DNA of 64,000 bases from Sphaerolaimus hirsutus (GCA_964036195.1 OZ038459.1:24239206-24303205); one strand, 5' to 3'. Shown: positions 42,811 through 53,722, counted from the first letter of the stretch. The notes: generated by a model from the letters alone, not told the origin. Numbers and translations: made by a program.

Positions 42811-42957
42811 GTAAAGTAAAGTGTCAAATGTAAAGTCAGATTAAAGTCAGTCAAAACAAAAAATAAAAGATTTTGTTACTGAACTTTGTATAGCAATTGA
42901 CAGTTTACATTGCATTTGGCACTTTACTTTACACTTTATACAGGGCTTGGGACTGCC
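42811..42957. mobile_element. GTAAAGTGT-arm MITE, copy 1
   Basis: GTGTAAAGTAAAGTGTCAAA ... GCACTTTACTTTACACTTTA; present in both duplication units (second copy 50153-50337). Confidence 0.65.
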
Positions 42958-43141
42958 GCCTGGGGTCTGTAAATTGAAGTCAACTATTGTATTTCTTCTA
43001 ATGGGGGAGCGCCGTAGATTTTTCCTCAACTTTTTACCTGCCGTTCTATTCGATGTAGCGTTCTTTGCTGTTCTATTAGAAGAAATACGGTGTTTTTCTA
43101 AACTTCTTCGCTGGCATACTCTACTCTAATGTAATTTTCAG

Positions 43142-43229
43142 TTGCGCCGGTGGTGCAGCGAGATGCGATGCCGTGCTTTGGTGCTCGTCAAACTACGGAT
43201 TTTTTTCTGCGACTTCCTCTGCTCGCTAG
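43142..43229 (+). other. Exon-like cassette 3, copy 1
   Basis: TTTTCAG acceptor, 88 nt, frame 0 reads LRRWCSEMRCRALVLVKLRI; donor AG|GTTGGTAA. Preceded by a related inverted element around 42960-43095. Confidence 0.4.
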
Positions 43230-43289
43230 GTTGGTAAACTGCATTCAATTGGCGCCTTATTTCGCTTCTGAAGTTGTAAATTAGTACAC

Positions 43290-43715
43290 AGGGGTCTCCA
43301 AGGGGGGGGGGGGCTGCCCCCCAAATACGCCAGCTATCAATCGTTCCCAGAGGCCGCTCAGCAAATTTTTTGGCTACTATCCCCTGAGCCCCCTACAAAT
43401 CGCTCTGCTACCTACCAATATGGAGCGATTTTTGAAAACGATATGCCCCAATTTTTGCTCAAAATCGTTAATTTTCGTTCCATTTTATTATTTTCCACCT
43501 TCCTAATCGCGGCTTTCGCCTGTACACACGTTTATATACTTATTATTGCCTACCTATTTTAAAAAATTGCCTACCTAAAAATAGGTGAAGCATAGCTAAA
43601 AATAGGTTAAGAGTAAGTACAAATAGGTACATACTTCCCTCCTGAATAGTTCCCCACTCAAAAAATTCTCAAAAAATTCTGAAATAAAAAAATAATTCCG
43701 CAAAACTCTTGGAGA
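43290..43715. mobile_element. Diverged CAGGGGTCTCC-family element, copy 1
   Basis: CAGGGGTCTCCAAGGGG at left; right end reads CTTGGAGAACCCTG near 43710. Present in both units of the segmental duplication (second copy about 50719-51144), so it predates that event. Confidence 0.6.
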
Positions 43716-43773
43716 ACCCTGCAGTTGACACGAATATTGTGTGTGGATGTTTTAATTCTCAGAATGTTTTCAG

Positions 43774-43882
43774 CTCTGCGGGCAGTGAGGGGATGCAGTG
43801 CCGCGCTCTGGTGCTCGTCCGCAATTTGTCCCTGGGTATTCGTGCATTTCGTGTTAATTCTGCCCGACCCTCTGCTCACCTG
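43774..43882 (+). other. Exon-like cassette 4, copy 1
   Basis: GTTTTCAG acceptor, 109 nt, open frame SAGSEGMQCRALVLVRNLSL through SARPSAHL; donor CTG|GTGATT. The hairpin stem around GATGCAGTGCC / GGTGCTCGTC uses G-U pairs. Confidence 0.4.
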
Positions 43883-43954
43883 GTGATTTTTTTGCATTTT
43901 TCGTGATTGTGTTTGGGAAGTGTTGGGGGAAATTCAATGAATGAAACATTTCAG

Positions 43955-44035
43955 CTCTGTGGGCCGGGAAGGGATGTGGTGCCGCGTCTTGGCACACATC
44001 CAAAGTGCTGATTGGATGATGTCTCTGCTCACGTG
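43955..44035 (+). other. Exon-like cassette 5, copy 1
   Basis: ACATTTCAG acceptor, 81 nt, SVGREGMWCRVLAHIQSADW; donor GTG|GTGAGT is consensus. Hairpin GGATGTGGTGCC with GGCACACATCC has one bulged G. Confidence 0.45.
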
Positions 44036-44118
44036 GTGAGTTTTTCACTCTTTTCTTGTGCGAAGTTTTTGTTGGTTGGAAAATAAATGTTAAAAAGATA
44101 TTTTCCCACTATTTGCAG

Positions 44119-44215
44119 TCTTGTGGGTGGAGCGAGATGCAGTGCCGCGTCTTGGCACACATCCAAAGTGCTGATTGGTTGTCCGTGACACACCACGTGA
44201 TCAGTTGTCCATGAG
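44119..44215 (+). other. Exon-like cassette 6, copy 1
   Basis: ATTTGCAG acceptor, frame reads SCGWSEMQCRVLAHIQSADW; donor GAG|GTTAGT with an in-frame TGA just before it. Lacks the Gly codon of EGM found in cassettes 2, 4 and 5. Confidence 0.35.
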
Positions 44216-45367
44216 GTTAGTTCTCGCTGTTTGCGTGCAATGCAGTTTTCTTTCAGAAATAGGCGTAGCCGCGTAGTCGCGGTTTTTTCGACGGTTTATG
44301 TTATTGAAAAGCGCTAGCATTGAAGCCTTTTTTAGTTTTAAACAATGGCGGCTGAATTTTTTTTTGCATAATTTTTGCATTCAAATTTACGCGGTGAACC
44401 GTAGAGTATGTGTACCCCCTGTGTACCGCGGCTGCCCTCAGTTGCCAAACGTGCCCTGAACCATAATTATGTATCATTAGGATCTGGCAGAACGCCAGAA
44501 ATTGTTCTTCCGCAGCGTCCTCGATTATTGTCATTATTGTTTATTGTCTCATTATTGTCTGTCAACCCAATTTTAAATTTTTTATTCATTTTTCGTTTTA
44601 TAATGGTTTTGCACGACATGGTTTATCAATTGGGGACTTTCATTCCAAAAGTTCACATATCTACATTTTTCGAATTTTTCGCATTTTAAAGTTTGGCGCT
44701 GGCCCGACAGCGCCCGCATTTTAAAGTTTGGCGCTGGCCCGACAGCGCCATGTTTGAGAGACAAAGCTTGCCCTGGAATTTTCGGATACCTCGGGTAGTC
44801 CTCTACGATTTTTGTAACCACAAATTTTGTCGGCCAACAAATATTTTGGGAGTTAAATCATAGATTTACTCCCTATTTTGGGACTCCCTATCATAGATTT
44901 ACTCCCCCCTCGAATAACTCCCCCCTCGATTAACTCCCCCCTCAAAAATTTCTGATGAAAAAATAACTCTCCTGGGAACTTTTTCGAGGATTTACGGTAC
45001 ACCACTAACAAGCCTATGTCTAAAAGTATGCCCGTATATGAATTATAGTGCAAAATATTTTTCGAAATTCATGTGTGTGTATTTTGGAAATGAAGCTCTT
45101 CCTGAGCGATCCGTGCGCATTTTTGGGAATGAAGCTCTTTTTTGGATATATGTGAACTTATGAAATGAAACACCGGCAGTCAGAGATGTGACTTTTGCAT
45201 TTTCGATGTGAAAGTCCCGTTTTTCATAGGGCAGTGGTCGTGGTTATGTGAACATTCCATATGGAAATCGCGATTTTTCTGAAAATCGGTACCACTGTAT
45301 CTCGGGAACGGAATGGATATGGAAGGGCGTTTTTTGTCCATGTACTGATACCTTGGTGCCACGCCTA

Positions 45368-45690
45368 CCGGTTGGCCGATGTTTTTTTTAAACGTTTAAA
45401 AAAACAAATACATGACTTCGAAATGTTTGAAAAAACATCGGCCAAAATTTTTAGTACTAAGCACTAGGTACTTTGCAAAATTTTTGCGCGCAAGCGCGCA
45501 ATTTCATGCACAAATTGACATTGGCGGTTGTTTTCATTGGTTTTGTGGCATTTTTAGTATCAGAGCATCCATTTCTATGTGCTACCATGGGTTAATAAGC
45601 CGTCATATGTTGCTGTCGTATACAATATTGAGGTAATGTGCTTCCGATGTACCTCCACGGTGTGTAACTTCACTCCCAAATAACGGCGAA
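45368..45690. mobile_element. Truncated AACGTT-arm element
   Basis: Left arm GGTTGGCCGATGTTTTTT, core palindrome at 45485-45500 and the AATTGACATTGGCGGTTGTT body up to GTGTAACTTCACTCCCAA; the right arm is missing. Confidence 0.7.
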
Positions 45691-46590
45691 TAACCCCAGG
45701 ACAACAAACACCCCTGGACAACAGCACATGCGCCCACCAAGCTGGCGCCTTGGCGCCGCCGGCGTCGCCAATGCGCGAGCGATGCAGGCACTCGCGCCCA
45801 GCTGGCGCCATTCCCGCCGCATCCAATCTTTCGTTTTTGTCATGCATTGTTTGCGGCGGTCCCATATCCTATTTAATGGCAATCACCATTGATAATACCA
45901 TTTGCACAAAAGCACATTTGCAGATTTGAGGGGTTGAGGCGGTCAACATCAGAGGGACTAAATTATTGGTGATAATGGTTCGATTTATTATCAGTCAATT
46001 TCATCCAATGAAAATAATTGATCTCAGTCAATTTCATCTAATTATCCAAAAAAAATTATGTTGCCATTTGTCACCTTTTTGGTTAAATTACAAAATATTT
46101 ATGTCGCTGGACGATGACAGACAAGGAGGTTTAGACAAAAAATCCGAGCCAAGTCCACCCACAAATGCAAAAGTTATCGATGAAATTTACTATTGTCACT
46201 GATAAATTAGTCCCTTTGATGATGCACGCCTCAACGCGTGGACGTAATTAGTGTCTAGTGACTTAAAACCTTGCATGCAAGGTTCGCGCTGAAAGCGTGT
46301 AAATGATTTTTACTGTATTCAATTAAAAATTGCATAATTTAATCATTATTTAATTATCATTTTATTATCATTTTATTTTTGTTTTATTGTCATTTCAAAG
46401 TGGGACACAAATCTGTAGTTTGATGATGCGCGGCGCGAGTTATGCCGCTGACATGACTGTGTGGCTGCATTGGAGTGCCGCGTGGCTATGTGGATAAATT
46501 TGGATATAACAGGATATATTTGGACATAAAAACGTAGATATCTACACAAACTACTCTATGTGTAGCTGCAATGCAAATTAACAGTAATAT
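45690..46590. other. Unassigned AT-rich stretch in the second duplication unit
   Basis: A GGCGCC/GCGCC-rich fragment at about 45740-45810, then AT-rich DNA with CAGTCAATTTCATC repeats. No gene seen. Confidence 0.5.
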
Positions 46591-46654
46591 ACATCATGTA
46601 CATTGCGTACATGACGTATTTATTATGTACATGATGTACATCATTCCGAAGGGG

Positions 46655-47881
46655 TAGGGTGGCAGAATTTACCGTACCGTACCGTACCGTACCGCATTTT
46701 TGGAAAAATTACCGTACCGTACCGTTTACCGCACTTTTAGAAATTTACCGTACCGTACCGCGTACCGCATTTTCCAAAATTTACCGTACCGTACCGCGTA
46801 CCGCACTCATTTACCGCAGAAAATGCGGTAAATTTTACTCAGATTGACCTTAAAAATACACCTTTAAATTTACTTTAAAATGTGGTGTTATTGCGCAAGC
46901 GCGCAATTTTGACAACATTGTTTTGACTGATTTGAAGCTCTTCCATTTCCACATGCAATATGGCTGCAACTCTTCATTTACCTTCAAGGACGTATCCAGG
47001 GGGGGGGGGGGTGGGGGGGGCTGCAGCCCCCCCCCGCTCCCAGGGTGAGACCTAAAAAATTCCGGGAAAAGCAACTTTTCCTATACATTTTTCATGGTAG
47101 GTGCAAAAAATTTCGACGCGACCTCTCCTCCAACACATAATTGTCAGCGGATCGGTCCCCGGTGACACAAATCCATGAAATTGTGTGCCCTCCGCTGTGT
47201 ATGAACGTGTATTTCATACATATACAGCGGTTTCTGGCGCTGGCGCCAGCGCCAATGGCGCCATGGCGTGGCGCCTATGAATGGCGCCAGCGCCATGGCG
47301 CCATTCCGTCACTATGTAGGCGAAATTTCAAGGGGGGGGGGGCTGAGCCCCCCCCGTTCGCCGGGCTCCGTAAACAAGCAGCCCCCCCCCCGCTCGAAAA
47401 TCCTGGATACGTCCCTGTTTACCTTAGTGTAATGTGTTTTTAAAATGAAGCCATGCACTTCAAATCGCACTGTAGGTGTTTTACATCACCCTCAATGTTT
47501 TGAGCTTATTTGTTGTAGGTACATATGTTTGATGTAGGGTAGTATACAAAAGGTAATCAAAAGAAAAATTTATGTTTTAATGAAATAGCAACTTTGCTGT
47601 TGATTTGAAATCAGTTGCTATCTTATGGCTACACAGCAGGGGTCTCCAATGGTGGTTGAAGTGTGTCCCCAAATTGAATTCATTCCGGCATTGGTACATT
47701 TCTGACGAGCGAAAATTTACCGTACCGTACCGTACCGTACCGCGAACCGCACTTTTCAGATTTACCGTACCGTACCGTTTACCTCAAAATTGAAGATTTA
47801 CCGTACCGTACCGTTTACCGCAAAAGAGAAAATTTACCGTACCGTACGGTTTACCGCAAGCCCGTACCGTCTGCCACCCTA
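46655..47881. mobile_element. ACCGTACCGT-arm hAT-like element
   Basis: 8-bp duplication CGAAGGGG (46647-46654 and 47882-47889). Ends TAGGGTGGCAGAATTTACC and GTCTGCCACCCTA; arms are iterated ACCGTACCGT. Core-like TTGCGCAAGCGCGCAA at 46891-46906. Hosts the element at 46985-47417 and itself lies in a poly-G MITE. Confidence 0.93.
46985..47417. mobile_element. hAT-like MITE, CAAGGACGTATCCAGG ends, nested
   Basis: 8-bp duplication TTTACCTT (46977-46984 and 47418-47425), inserted inside the element at 46655-47881. GGCGCC-rich body. Confidence 0.9.
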
Positions 47882-48059
47882 CGAAGGGGGGGGGGGTATT
47901 TCGAGGGGGGGGTTTATTATTTCCCCAGCCCATTTTGAGGGGGGGTTAATTCGAGGGGGGGGGGGGGTTAATTCAAGGGGGGGGGATAATTCGAGGTAAT
48001 ACGGTATGTATATTTAAATGTAAAGATGTACATGGTAAATGTAGATGTAGTAATGTATA

Positions 48060-48685
48060 GGGTGGCCCACGTCAGGCGCACGGTTTCAACTGTCTCCCAA
48101 CACGTCAATTTTGAATGAAAACTGCTCAAATTTGGTATGGGGGTAGATAAAAGTAGCCCATTTGTTGTGTCCATTTGTTGTAGATAAAAGTAGCCCAAAA
48201 GTGCACGGTTCCACATCACAAAAATTCATGTCGGAATGTGAAGCAAAGTTTAATACGTGTTTGAGCGTGGTGCATGTCAGGCTATCATCTACCAAAGCAC
48301 CAATTATTCATAAAAATAGTCCAAATTTGTCGTGACAGTAGATAAATTTTCCGTATTTAGTATGTTAAGCACACACATAAATAAATATCACTAAATTTTC
48401 ACATTTAGCACTAAATTTTCACATTTAGCACTAAATTTTCACATTTAGCACATCGTATGCAAAACAACGTCACTCCACAGGATCATCTATTTACAATGTG
48501 ACACATTCAAAAACGTAAATATGAAACTCTTTCACGTTCTGACACGAAATCTTGCGATATGAAACCGTGCACTTAACACAACAAATGGGTACATTTATTT
48601 ACCCCCATACCAAATTCGAGCTGTTTTCACTCAAAATTGATGTGTTGGGGGCCAATCAAAACCGTGCGCCTGACGTGGGCCACCC
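48060..48685. mobile_element. MITE with GGGTGGCCCACGTCAGG ends
   Basis: Inverted ends GGGTGGCCCACGTCAGGCGC and its complement; interior repeats TAGATAAAAGTAGCCCA and three CACTAAATTTTCACATTTAG units. The equivalent place in copy 1 (about 40868) reads straight through, so it inserted after the duplication. Confidence 0.85.
48390..48452 (+). repeat. 20-bp tandem repeat
   Basis: CACTAAATTTTCACATTTAG, three units, inside the 48060 MITE. Confidence 0.85.
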
Positions 48686-48752
48686 GGTAGATTTACATTG
48701 TAAATACATATATGGTGTGTTTACATTGACAGCATTATCTGTTGTTTTTCAG

Positions 48753-48846
48753 TTGCCTGGCCGTAACGAGGGTTCGCTGTGGTGTCGTTTCTGTGGCGCC
48801 CTGCCAATTTTTCCTGAACTGTTTTGCGGGTGCCCCTGGACGTGAG
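48753..48846 (+). other. Exon-like cassette 1, copy 2
   Basis: Second copy of the 40929 cassette; same 94-nt length, same acceptor and both donors. The LPGRNEGSLWCRFCGALPIF frame shows a few substitutions and no indels. Confidence 0.4.
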
Positions 48847-48917
48847 GTGAGATTTTCCTGTGATGGGTGTCCAGCCAACTTACTGCTGTCGGAGTTCGTG
48901 GGGTTTCATATGTACCC

Positions 48918-49045
48918 AGGGGTCTCCTAGGGGGGGGGGGCTGCCCCCCCCAAATCGGCCAGCTATCTATCTATACCGGAGGCCGCTCAGCTATCTATCT
49001 ATCCCGAGCAAAATTTTTGCCTACTACCCTCAAAGACCCCATTCA
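48918..49045. mobile_element. Truncated CAGGGGTCTCC element
   Basis: Left end and CTATCTATC arm only, absent from the equivalent place in copy 1 (about 41085), which instead carries a CCGTATTTCC element. Confidence 0.6.
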
Positions 49046-49447
49046 TGGTTTGCCAAAAACCGTTCGACTTATTTTTAAAATCGCTGTGTGTGGAGCGCTT
49101 TTGTTTATTTGGTGAACGCATTTTCGCTTCAAAATTTACTAAATTTTCGCAGTTGACGCATCCTTTCACGCCGGTCTTGATCGCGATCTTAATTGGATGG
49201 TTGTCTTTGCTGCATTTTGGCTCTGGCAACAGATTTCTGGCAACTCATTGGCTCTGCTCACTGGGTCGGTCAACTGGGCTCAATTGTTGTTTTTGTAATG
49301 TAACGAGTTGTTTGTTAGATGAACTATTCGACAATCCTACTGCTAATTGGGCAGTTTCCCCTCGGATTTACTGCGTCGGATTCTACAGTCGATATAATAG
49401 GCCCCTGTGGTATTTTTTTTGAAGATACCGATGCGGTATGTGACAAT

Positions 49448-49604
49448 GGCCCCACACACACTAATTGACATCGACATAAAATGTCAACTGGTTCCGATCC
49501 CAATTCAGCTGACAAGCCAACGAATGACGTTCAAATGCAGGCTTTGAATTCGGATCGGAACCAGTTGACATTTTGTGTCGATGTCAACTAGTGTGTGTGG
49601 AGGC
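49448..49604. mobile_element. MITE with GTTGACA arms
   Basis: GGCCCCACACACACTAAT ... CTAGTGTGTGTGGAGGC; absent from the equivalent place in copy 1. Confidence 0.75.
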
Positions 49605-49945
49605 ATTCGTCTCGCTACCGAATGATTTATAGCAGTGTTGCTCAATTCGTGTAAATATGGCAACGTCCTATGCCAAGCATGCGGTCAACCGGTACATGTT
49701 TATCTTAATTAGCATTAAAATAATCACAGGGATTTCTTTTAAAAGATCCGAAAAAATAGAAAGATTTCTTCAAAAAGATCCGAAAAATAAAAGAATTGAA
49801 AGATTTGTGGCATATTTTTCCGAGGTTTTTCCAGAGAGCTTTCATTCATTTACTTTTTGAGAGATTTTCTAGCATTACATTCCATAATATTTATTCAAAA
49901 TCAACGATCTTCTAATTGTAATAATAGCGCTTCCATTTTGTTCAG

Positions 49946-50076
49946 GTCCGTGGGCGGGGAGGGGATGATGTGCCACATCCTGGCGCACATCCACAAAATG
50001 TGTTTTTGCTGCGTCTTGGCTGGCTGCCAATTGTTTGATGTCTGGTTTGCTGAGACTGATGCTCATTGTGTTGGTC
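49946..50076 (+). other. Exon-like cassette 2, copy 2
   Basis: SVGGEGMMCHILAHIHKM frame and hairpin retained (loop change only). It lacks an internal 38-bp piece with a second TTTGCTGCGTCTTGGCTG unit present in copy 1, so the two copies differ by an internal repeat; the end is set at the equivalent GTCAGT donor and is approximate. Confidence 0.35.
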
Positions 50077-50152
50077 AGTTGCTCTCCACTTGCGGTGTAG
50101 TTATTTTTGGCTTTTATTGCTTGCTGTTAGTGCCTGGGGGGAGTCCCAAGCC

Positions 50153-50337
50153 CTGTAAAGTGTAAAGTGTCAAATGTGAAGTCAGATTAAGGTCAGTCAA
50201 AACAAAAAAGAAAATATTTTATTACTGAACTTTGTATGGCAATTGACAGTTTACATTGCATTTGACACTTTACTTTGCATTTGACTTTACATTGGGCACT
50301 TTACTTTACACTTTATACAGGGCTTGGGACTGCTGCC
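50153..50337. mobile_element. GTAAAGTGT-arm MITE, copy 2
   Basis: Same element as 42811 with a better preserved left end (GGGAGTCCCAAGCCCTGTAA) and an extra GACTTTACATTGG unit. Confidence 0.65.
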
Positions 50338-50570
50338 TGGGGTCTGTAAATTGAAGTCAACTATTGTATTTCTTCTAATGGGGGAGCGCCGTAGATTTTT
50401 TCTTCGACTTTTTACCTGCCGTTCTATTGAAGTTGCCGTTTTATTGGAGGTGCCGTTCTATTGGAGGTGCCGTTCTATTCGATGTACCGTTCTTTGCTGT
50501 TCTATTAGAAGAAATACGGTGTTTTTCTAAACTTCTTCGCTGGCATACTCTACTCTAATGTAATTTTCAG

Positions 50571-50658
50571 TTGCGCCGGTGGTGCAGCGAGATGCGATGC
50601 CGTGCTTTGGTGCTCGTCAAACTACGGATTTTTTTCTGCGACTTCCTCTGCTCGCTAG
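50571..50658 (+). other. Exon-like cassette 3, copy 2
   Basis: Same 88 nt, same TTTTCAG acceptor and AG|GTTGGTAA donor as copy 1; frame unchanged. Confidence 0.4.
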
Positions 50659-50718
50659 GTTGGTAAACTGCATTCAATTGGCGCCTTATTTCGCTTCTGA
50701 AGTTGTAAATTAGTACAC

Positions 50719-51144
50719 AGGGGTCTCCAAGGGGGGGGGGGGCTGCCCCCCAAATACGCCAGCTATCAATCGTTCCCAGAGGCCGCTCAGCAAATTTTTT
50801 GGCTACTATCCCCTGATCCCCCTACAAATCGCTCTGCTACCTACCAATATGGAGCGATTTTTGAAAAAAATTTGCCCCAATTTTTGCTCAAAATCGTTAA
50901 TTTTCGTACCATTTTATTATTTTCCACCTTCCTAATCGCGGCTTTCGCCGCCTGTACACACGTTTATATACTTATTTTTGCCTATTTTAAAAAATTGCCT
51001 ACCTAAAAACATAGCTAGGTGAAACATAGCTAAAATAGGTTAAGAGTAAGTACAAATAGGTACATAATTCCCCCCTGAATAGTTCCCCACTCAAAAAATT
51101 CTGAAGTAAAAAAATTATTCCGCAAAACTCTTGGAGAACCCTGC
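50719..51144. mobile_element. Diverged CAGGGGTCTCC-family element, copy 2
   Basis: Same borders as the 43290 copy, with small indels in the AAATAGGT stretch of the body. Confidence 0.6.
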
Positions 51145-51165
51145 AGTTGACACGAATATTGTGTG

Positions 51166-51850
51166 TAGGGATGGAAAAAAGCGCTTTTTTAACGGCCCCG
51201 CTTTTTTTTAAAAAAAACGCGCTTTTTTCGCTTTTTTTCAAAAATTGTCAAGACGTTACCTAAAAAGCTCCCAAATATGGTCCTGAGTCAATATATACAG
51301 GCATATCAGACAAGTGGCAGTACTTGTGATGATATATAACCACAGAATGGCTATGTAATCATCTGATAGCATTATAAGTGCTGATTTCTGCCAAAAAAAT
51401 TCCAATTTTATGTCGACTAATCATGTATATCGCCTTTTTTGAATGTTTCTTGACTGCAAGTGAAGTTAGGCATGGAATAGTGCTTAAATTTGGCTATAAA
51501 AGATGGCTAATACATGACAGTGATGTTTCACAGTGTAGAAAAGTGGAAGCACATTGGCTGGATATTATTTACTACACGTAATAATAAGTTGAGGTGATAT
51601 TTATGTCAATGATACCATGCAGGAATAGAAGCAATGCCACTAAAATGCTACAAAACCAATGAAAACAACCACCAATGGCAATTTGGATGTGAAATTATGC
51701 GCTTGCGCGCAAAAGAATGTGCATAGTGCATGAGTACTAAAATTTTTGCTAGCGTTTTTTAAAAAAAAAAGCGCCAGGACCCTTGCGCTTTTTAAAAAAG
51801 CGGCGTTTTTAAAAAAAAAAGCGCTTGAAAAAAAGCGCTTGCCATCCCTA
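51166..51850. mobile_element. AAGCGCTT-arm hAT-like element
   Basis: 8-bp duplication ATTGTGTG (51158-51165 and 51851-51858). TAGGGATGGAAAAAAGCGC arms; body related to the AACGTT-arm elements (ATATACAGGCATATCAGACA, GCATTATAAGTG). The paralogous site at about 43735 lacks it and shows a single ATTGTGTG. Confidence 0.93.
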
Positions 51851-51890
51851 ATTGTGTGTGTGGATGTTTTAATTCTCAGAATGTTTTCAG

Positions 51891-51999
51891 CTCTGCGGGC
51901 AGTGAGGGGATGCAGTGCCGCGCTCTGGTGCTCGTCCGCAATTTGTCCCTGGGTATTCGTGCATTTCGTGTTAATTCTGCCCGACCCTCTGCTCACCTG
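51891..51999 (+). other. Exon-like cassette 4, copy 2
   Basis: Same 109 nt, frame and borders as copy 1. A TAGGGATGG element (51166-51850) was inserted 40 bases upstream only in this copy. Confidence 0.4.
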
Positions 52000-52071
52000 G
52001 TGATTTTTTTGCATTTTTCGTGATTGTGTTTGGGAAGTGTTGGGGGAAATTCAAAAAATGAAACATTTCAG

Positions 52072-52152
52072 CTCTGTGGGCTGGGAAGGAATGTGGTGCC
52101 GCGTCTTGGCACGCATCCAAAGTGCTGATTGCTTGATGCCTCTGCTCACGTG
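52072..52152 (+). other. Exon-like cassette 5, copy 2
   Basis: Same 81 nt and GTG|GTGAGT donor; reads SVGWEGMWCRVLARIQSADC. Hairpin stem largely kept with small changes. Confidence 0.4.
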
Positions 52153-52232
52153 GTGAGTTTTTCATTTATTTACGCGAAGTTTTTCTTTGAGGGAAAATAC
52201 CCATTAAGCATTTATTTTCCAAGCATTTGCAG

Positions 52233-52314
52233 TCTTGTGCGTGGGGCGAGATGCTGTGCCGCGTCTTGGCACACATCCAAAGTTTGCTGATTGGCTGAAG
52301 CCTCCGCCCATGGA
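52233..52314 (+). other. Exon-like cassette 6, copy 2
   Basis: ATTTGCAG acceptor, GATGCTGTGCC / GGCACACATC stem kept. The copy-1 donor GAG|GTTAG is changed to GGAGTTAG here and the cassette is about 15 nt shorter. Confidence 0.3.
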
Positions 52315-52583
52315 GTTAGTTCTCGCTGTTTGCTTGCAGTGCAGTTTTCTTTCAGGAATAGGCGTAGTCGCTGTTTTTTCAACGGGTTGTTTTATTTAAA
52401 AGTGCTAGCATTGAAGCCTTTTTACTTTAAAGCAATGGCAGCTTAAATTCCTTGTTTATATTTTGCATATTTTTGCATGCAAGTTTACTTGCTGAACCGC
52501 AGAGTATGCGCAGAATCCTACAAAAAATGGATAAAATCTAGTGGTAAATTTCGTAATGATTTTTCAATAGTTAAAATGAAATA

Positions 52584-52748
52584 CCGTATTTCCTCGAAAT
52601 ACCCCCCCGCTTGAATTACCCCCCCCTTGTTTGACCCCCCCCCTCTCGAGACCACTATGAAACAATCACCCCCCCTCGTTTAACCCCCCCCCCTCTCGGG
52701 AGCACTATGAAACAATCACCCCCCGGGGGGTATTTCGAGGAAATACGG
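52584..52748. mobile_element. Short poly-C/G MITE, CCGTATTTCCTCGAAATA ends
   Basis: 165 bases with perfect ends and TA flanks; almost wholly arms, with no body. It occurs in only one unit of the segmental duplication. Confidence 0.75.
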
Positions 52749-53213
52749 TATTATGATGAAAAAACTATTATATATGATGTAAAATTTTGGTTCAATATTT
52801 GGATGGGTTTTGGTAAGTTTACACACTAAGTCTGCTGTTTGCCGAGTATGTGCAATTTTGTATTCAGATTGACTTATTTCATTTATTTTCGTGGTGGCTG
52901 CTTTCATTTGTTTGCATCGTATATATTTAGAGCCTGTCAAACGAAATAGTTTATTTAGTGCAAATTTTGTGCTATTTTGTGCATAATTAAAAAAAAGTCT
53001 TCCGCGTGCCTCCTCGATCCATTGACATGATATTTTTATGCATGTTAAAATGCATTTCTATCAATTTCATTTTTGTGGTCGTTTTGTCGATCGTTATCGT
53101 TCCATTATTGTCTGTGAACCCAATTTTTTTTATTTAGTTATTTTGCGATTTTATAATGGTTTTGCACGACAAAATGGTTTGTCAATTGGATATGACATTT
53201 GGCCATAGGAGGT

Positions 53214-53312
53214 AATAGGGTTCAAACGGGATTGACTTTTCGGGATCGGGATCGGGACTGCTAAATCCCGGATCTTCACGGGATCTGGGATCGGGATCGG
53301 GATCCCGTTTGA
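53214..53312. mobile_element. Miniature CCGATC-arm element
   Basis: TAGGGTTCAAACGGGATTG to GTTTGAACCCTA, about 100 bases of arms, flanked by TAGGAGGT on both sides with one or two extra A. Absent from the equivalent place near 40050. Confidence 0.75.
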
Positions 53313-53390
53313 ACCCTAATAGGAGGTTGGCTGTGAGGGCGTTTTTTGTCAATGTACTGATACGATGGCGCCACGCCATGCGCCAGTCAC

Positions 53391-53573
53391 GGACACTGTA
53401 AAAAGCCGTGTAAAATGTCAAATGTTATGCAAAGTGTCAAAAGTCATGAAAATGCACTGCAAAATGGCAACTCTGTTTGCCGGGCATTATGCAGGGCATT
53501 TTCCTTGACTTCTGACTGCAGGACATTTGACATTTTAGAAGGCTTTTTACAGGGTCTGGGAGTGCCAATTATC
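53391..53573. mobile_element. GTAAA-arm MITE
   Basis: GGACACTGTAAAAAGCCGTG ... CTTTTTACAGGGTCTGGGAGT; TTGACA/TGTCAA iterations inside. Confidence 0.6.
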
Positions 53574-53722
53574 GATAATTATCGATTATATATTCCGCAT
53601 TCCGGTAAACATGTTGAAAACAGTTTTGTGAGTTTCCCAAATGTACACCACGGGTGTCCTGTATAGGATTCCGATACGCACTTTGTATCTTTTTCAGAAT
53701 CTTCAAAATATACAGTGGTTGT

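Larger units (their letters stand above)
46590..48005. mobile_element. Poly-G MITE that hosts a nested pair
   Basis: CATGATGTACATCATT resumes after 47889 as a G-rich run with TATTTCGAGG and ends at GGTAATACGGTA (48003). The left end is eroded and its coordinate is approximate. Confidence 0.5.
40010..53400 (+). repeat. Tandem segmental duplication (about 40.0-45.3 and 45.3-53.4 kb)
   Basis: Long collinear similarity: 40.82-41.08 with 48.01-48.92, 41.27-41.98 with 49.04-49.63, 42.5-43.73 with 49.85-51.16, 43.73-44.64 with 51.85-53.18. A boundary sequence with GGGCGTTTTTTGTC occurs three times (about 40.06, 45.32 and 53.34 kb), as expected for a two-unit tandem array. The units differ mainly by MITE insertions and short-repeat expansions. 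Confidence 0.8.
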
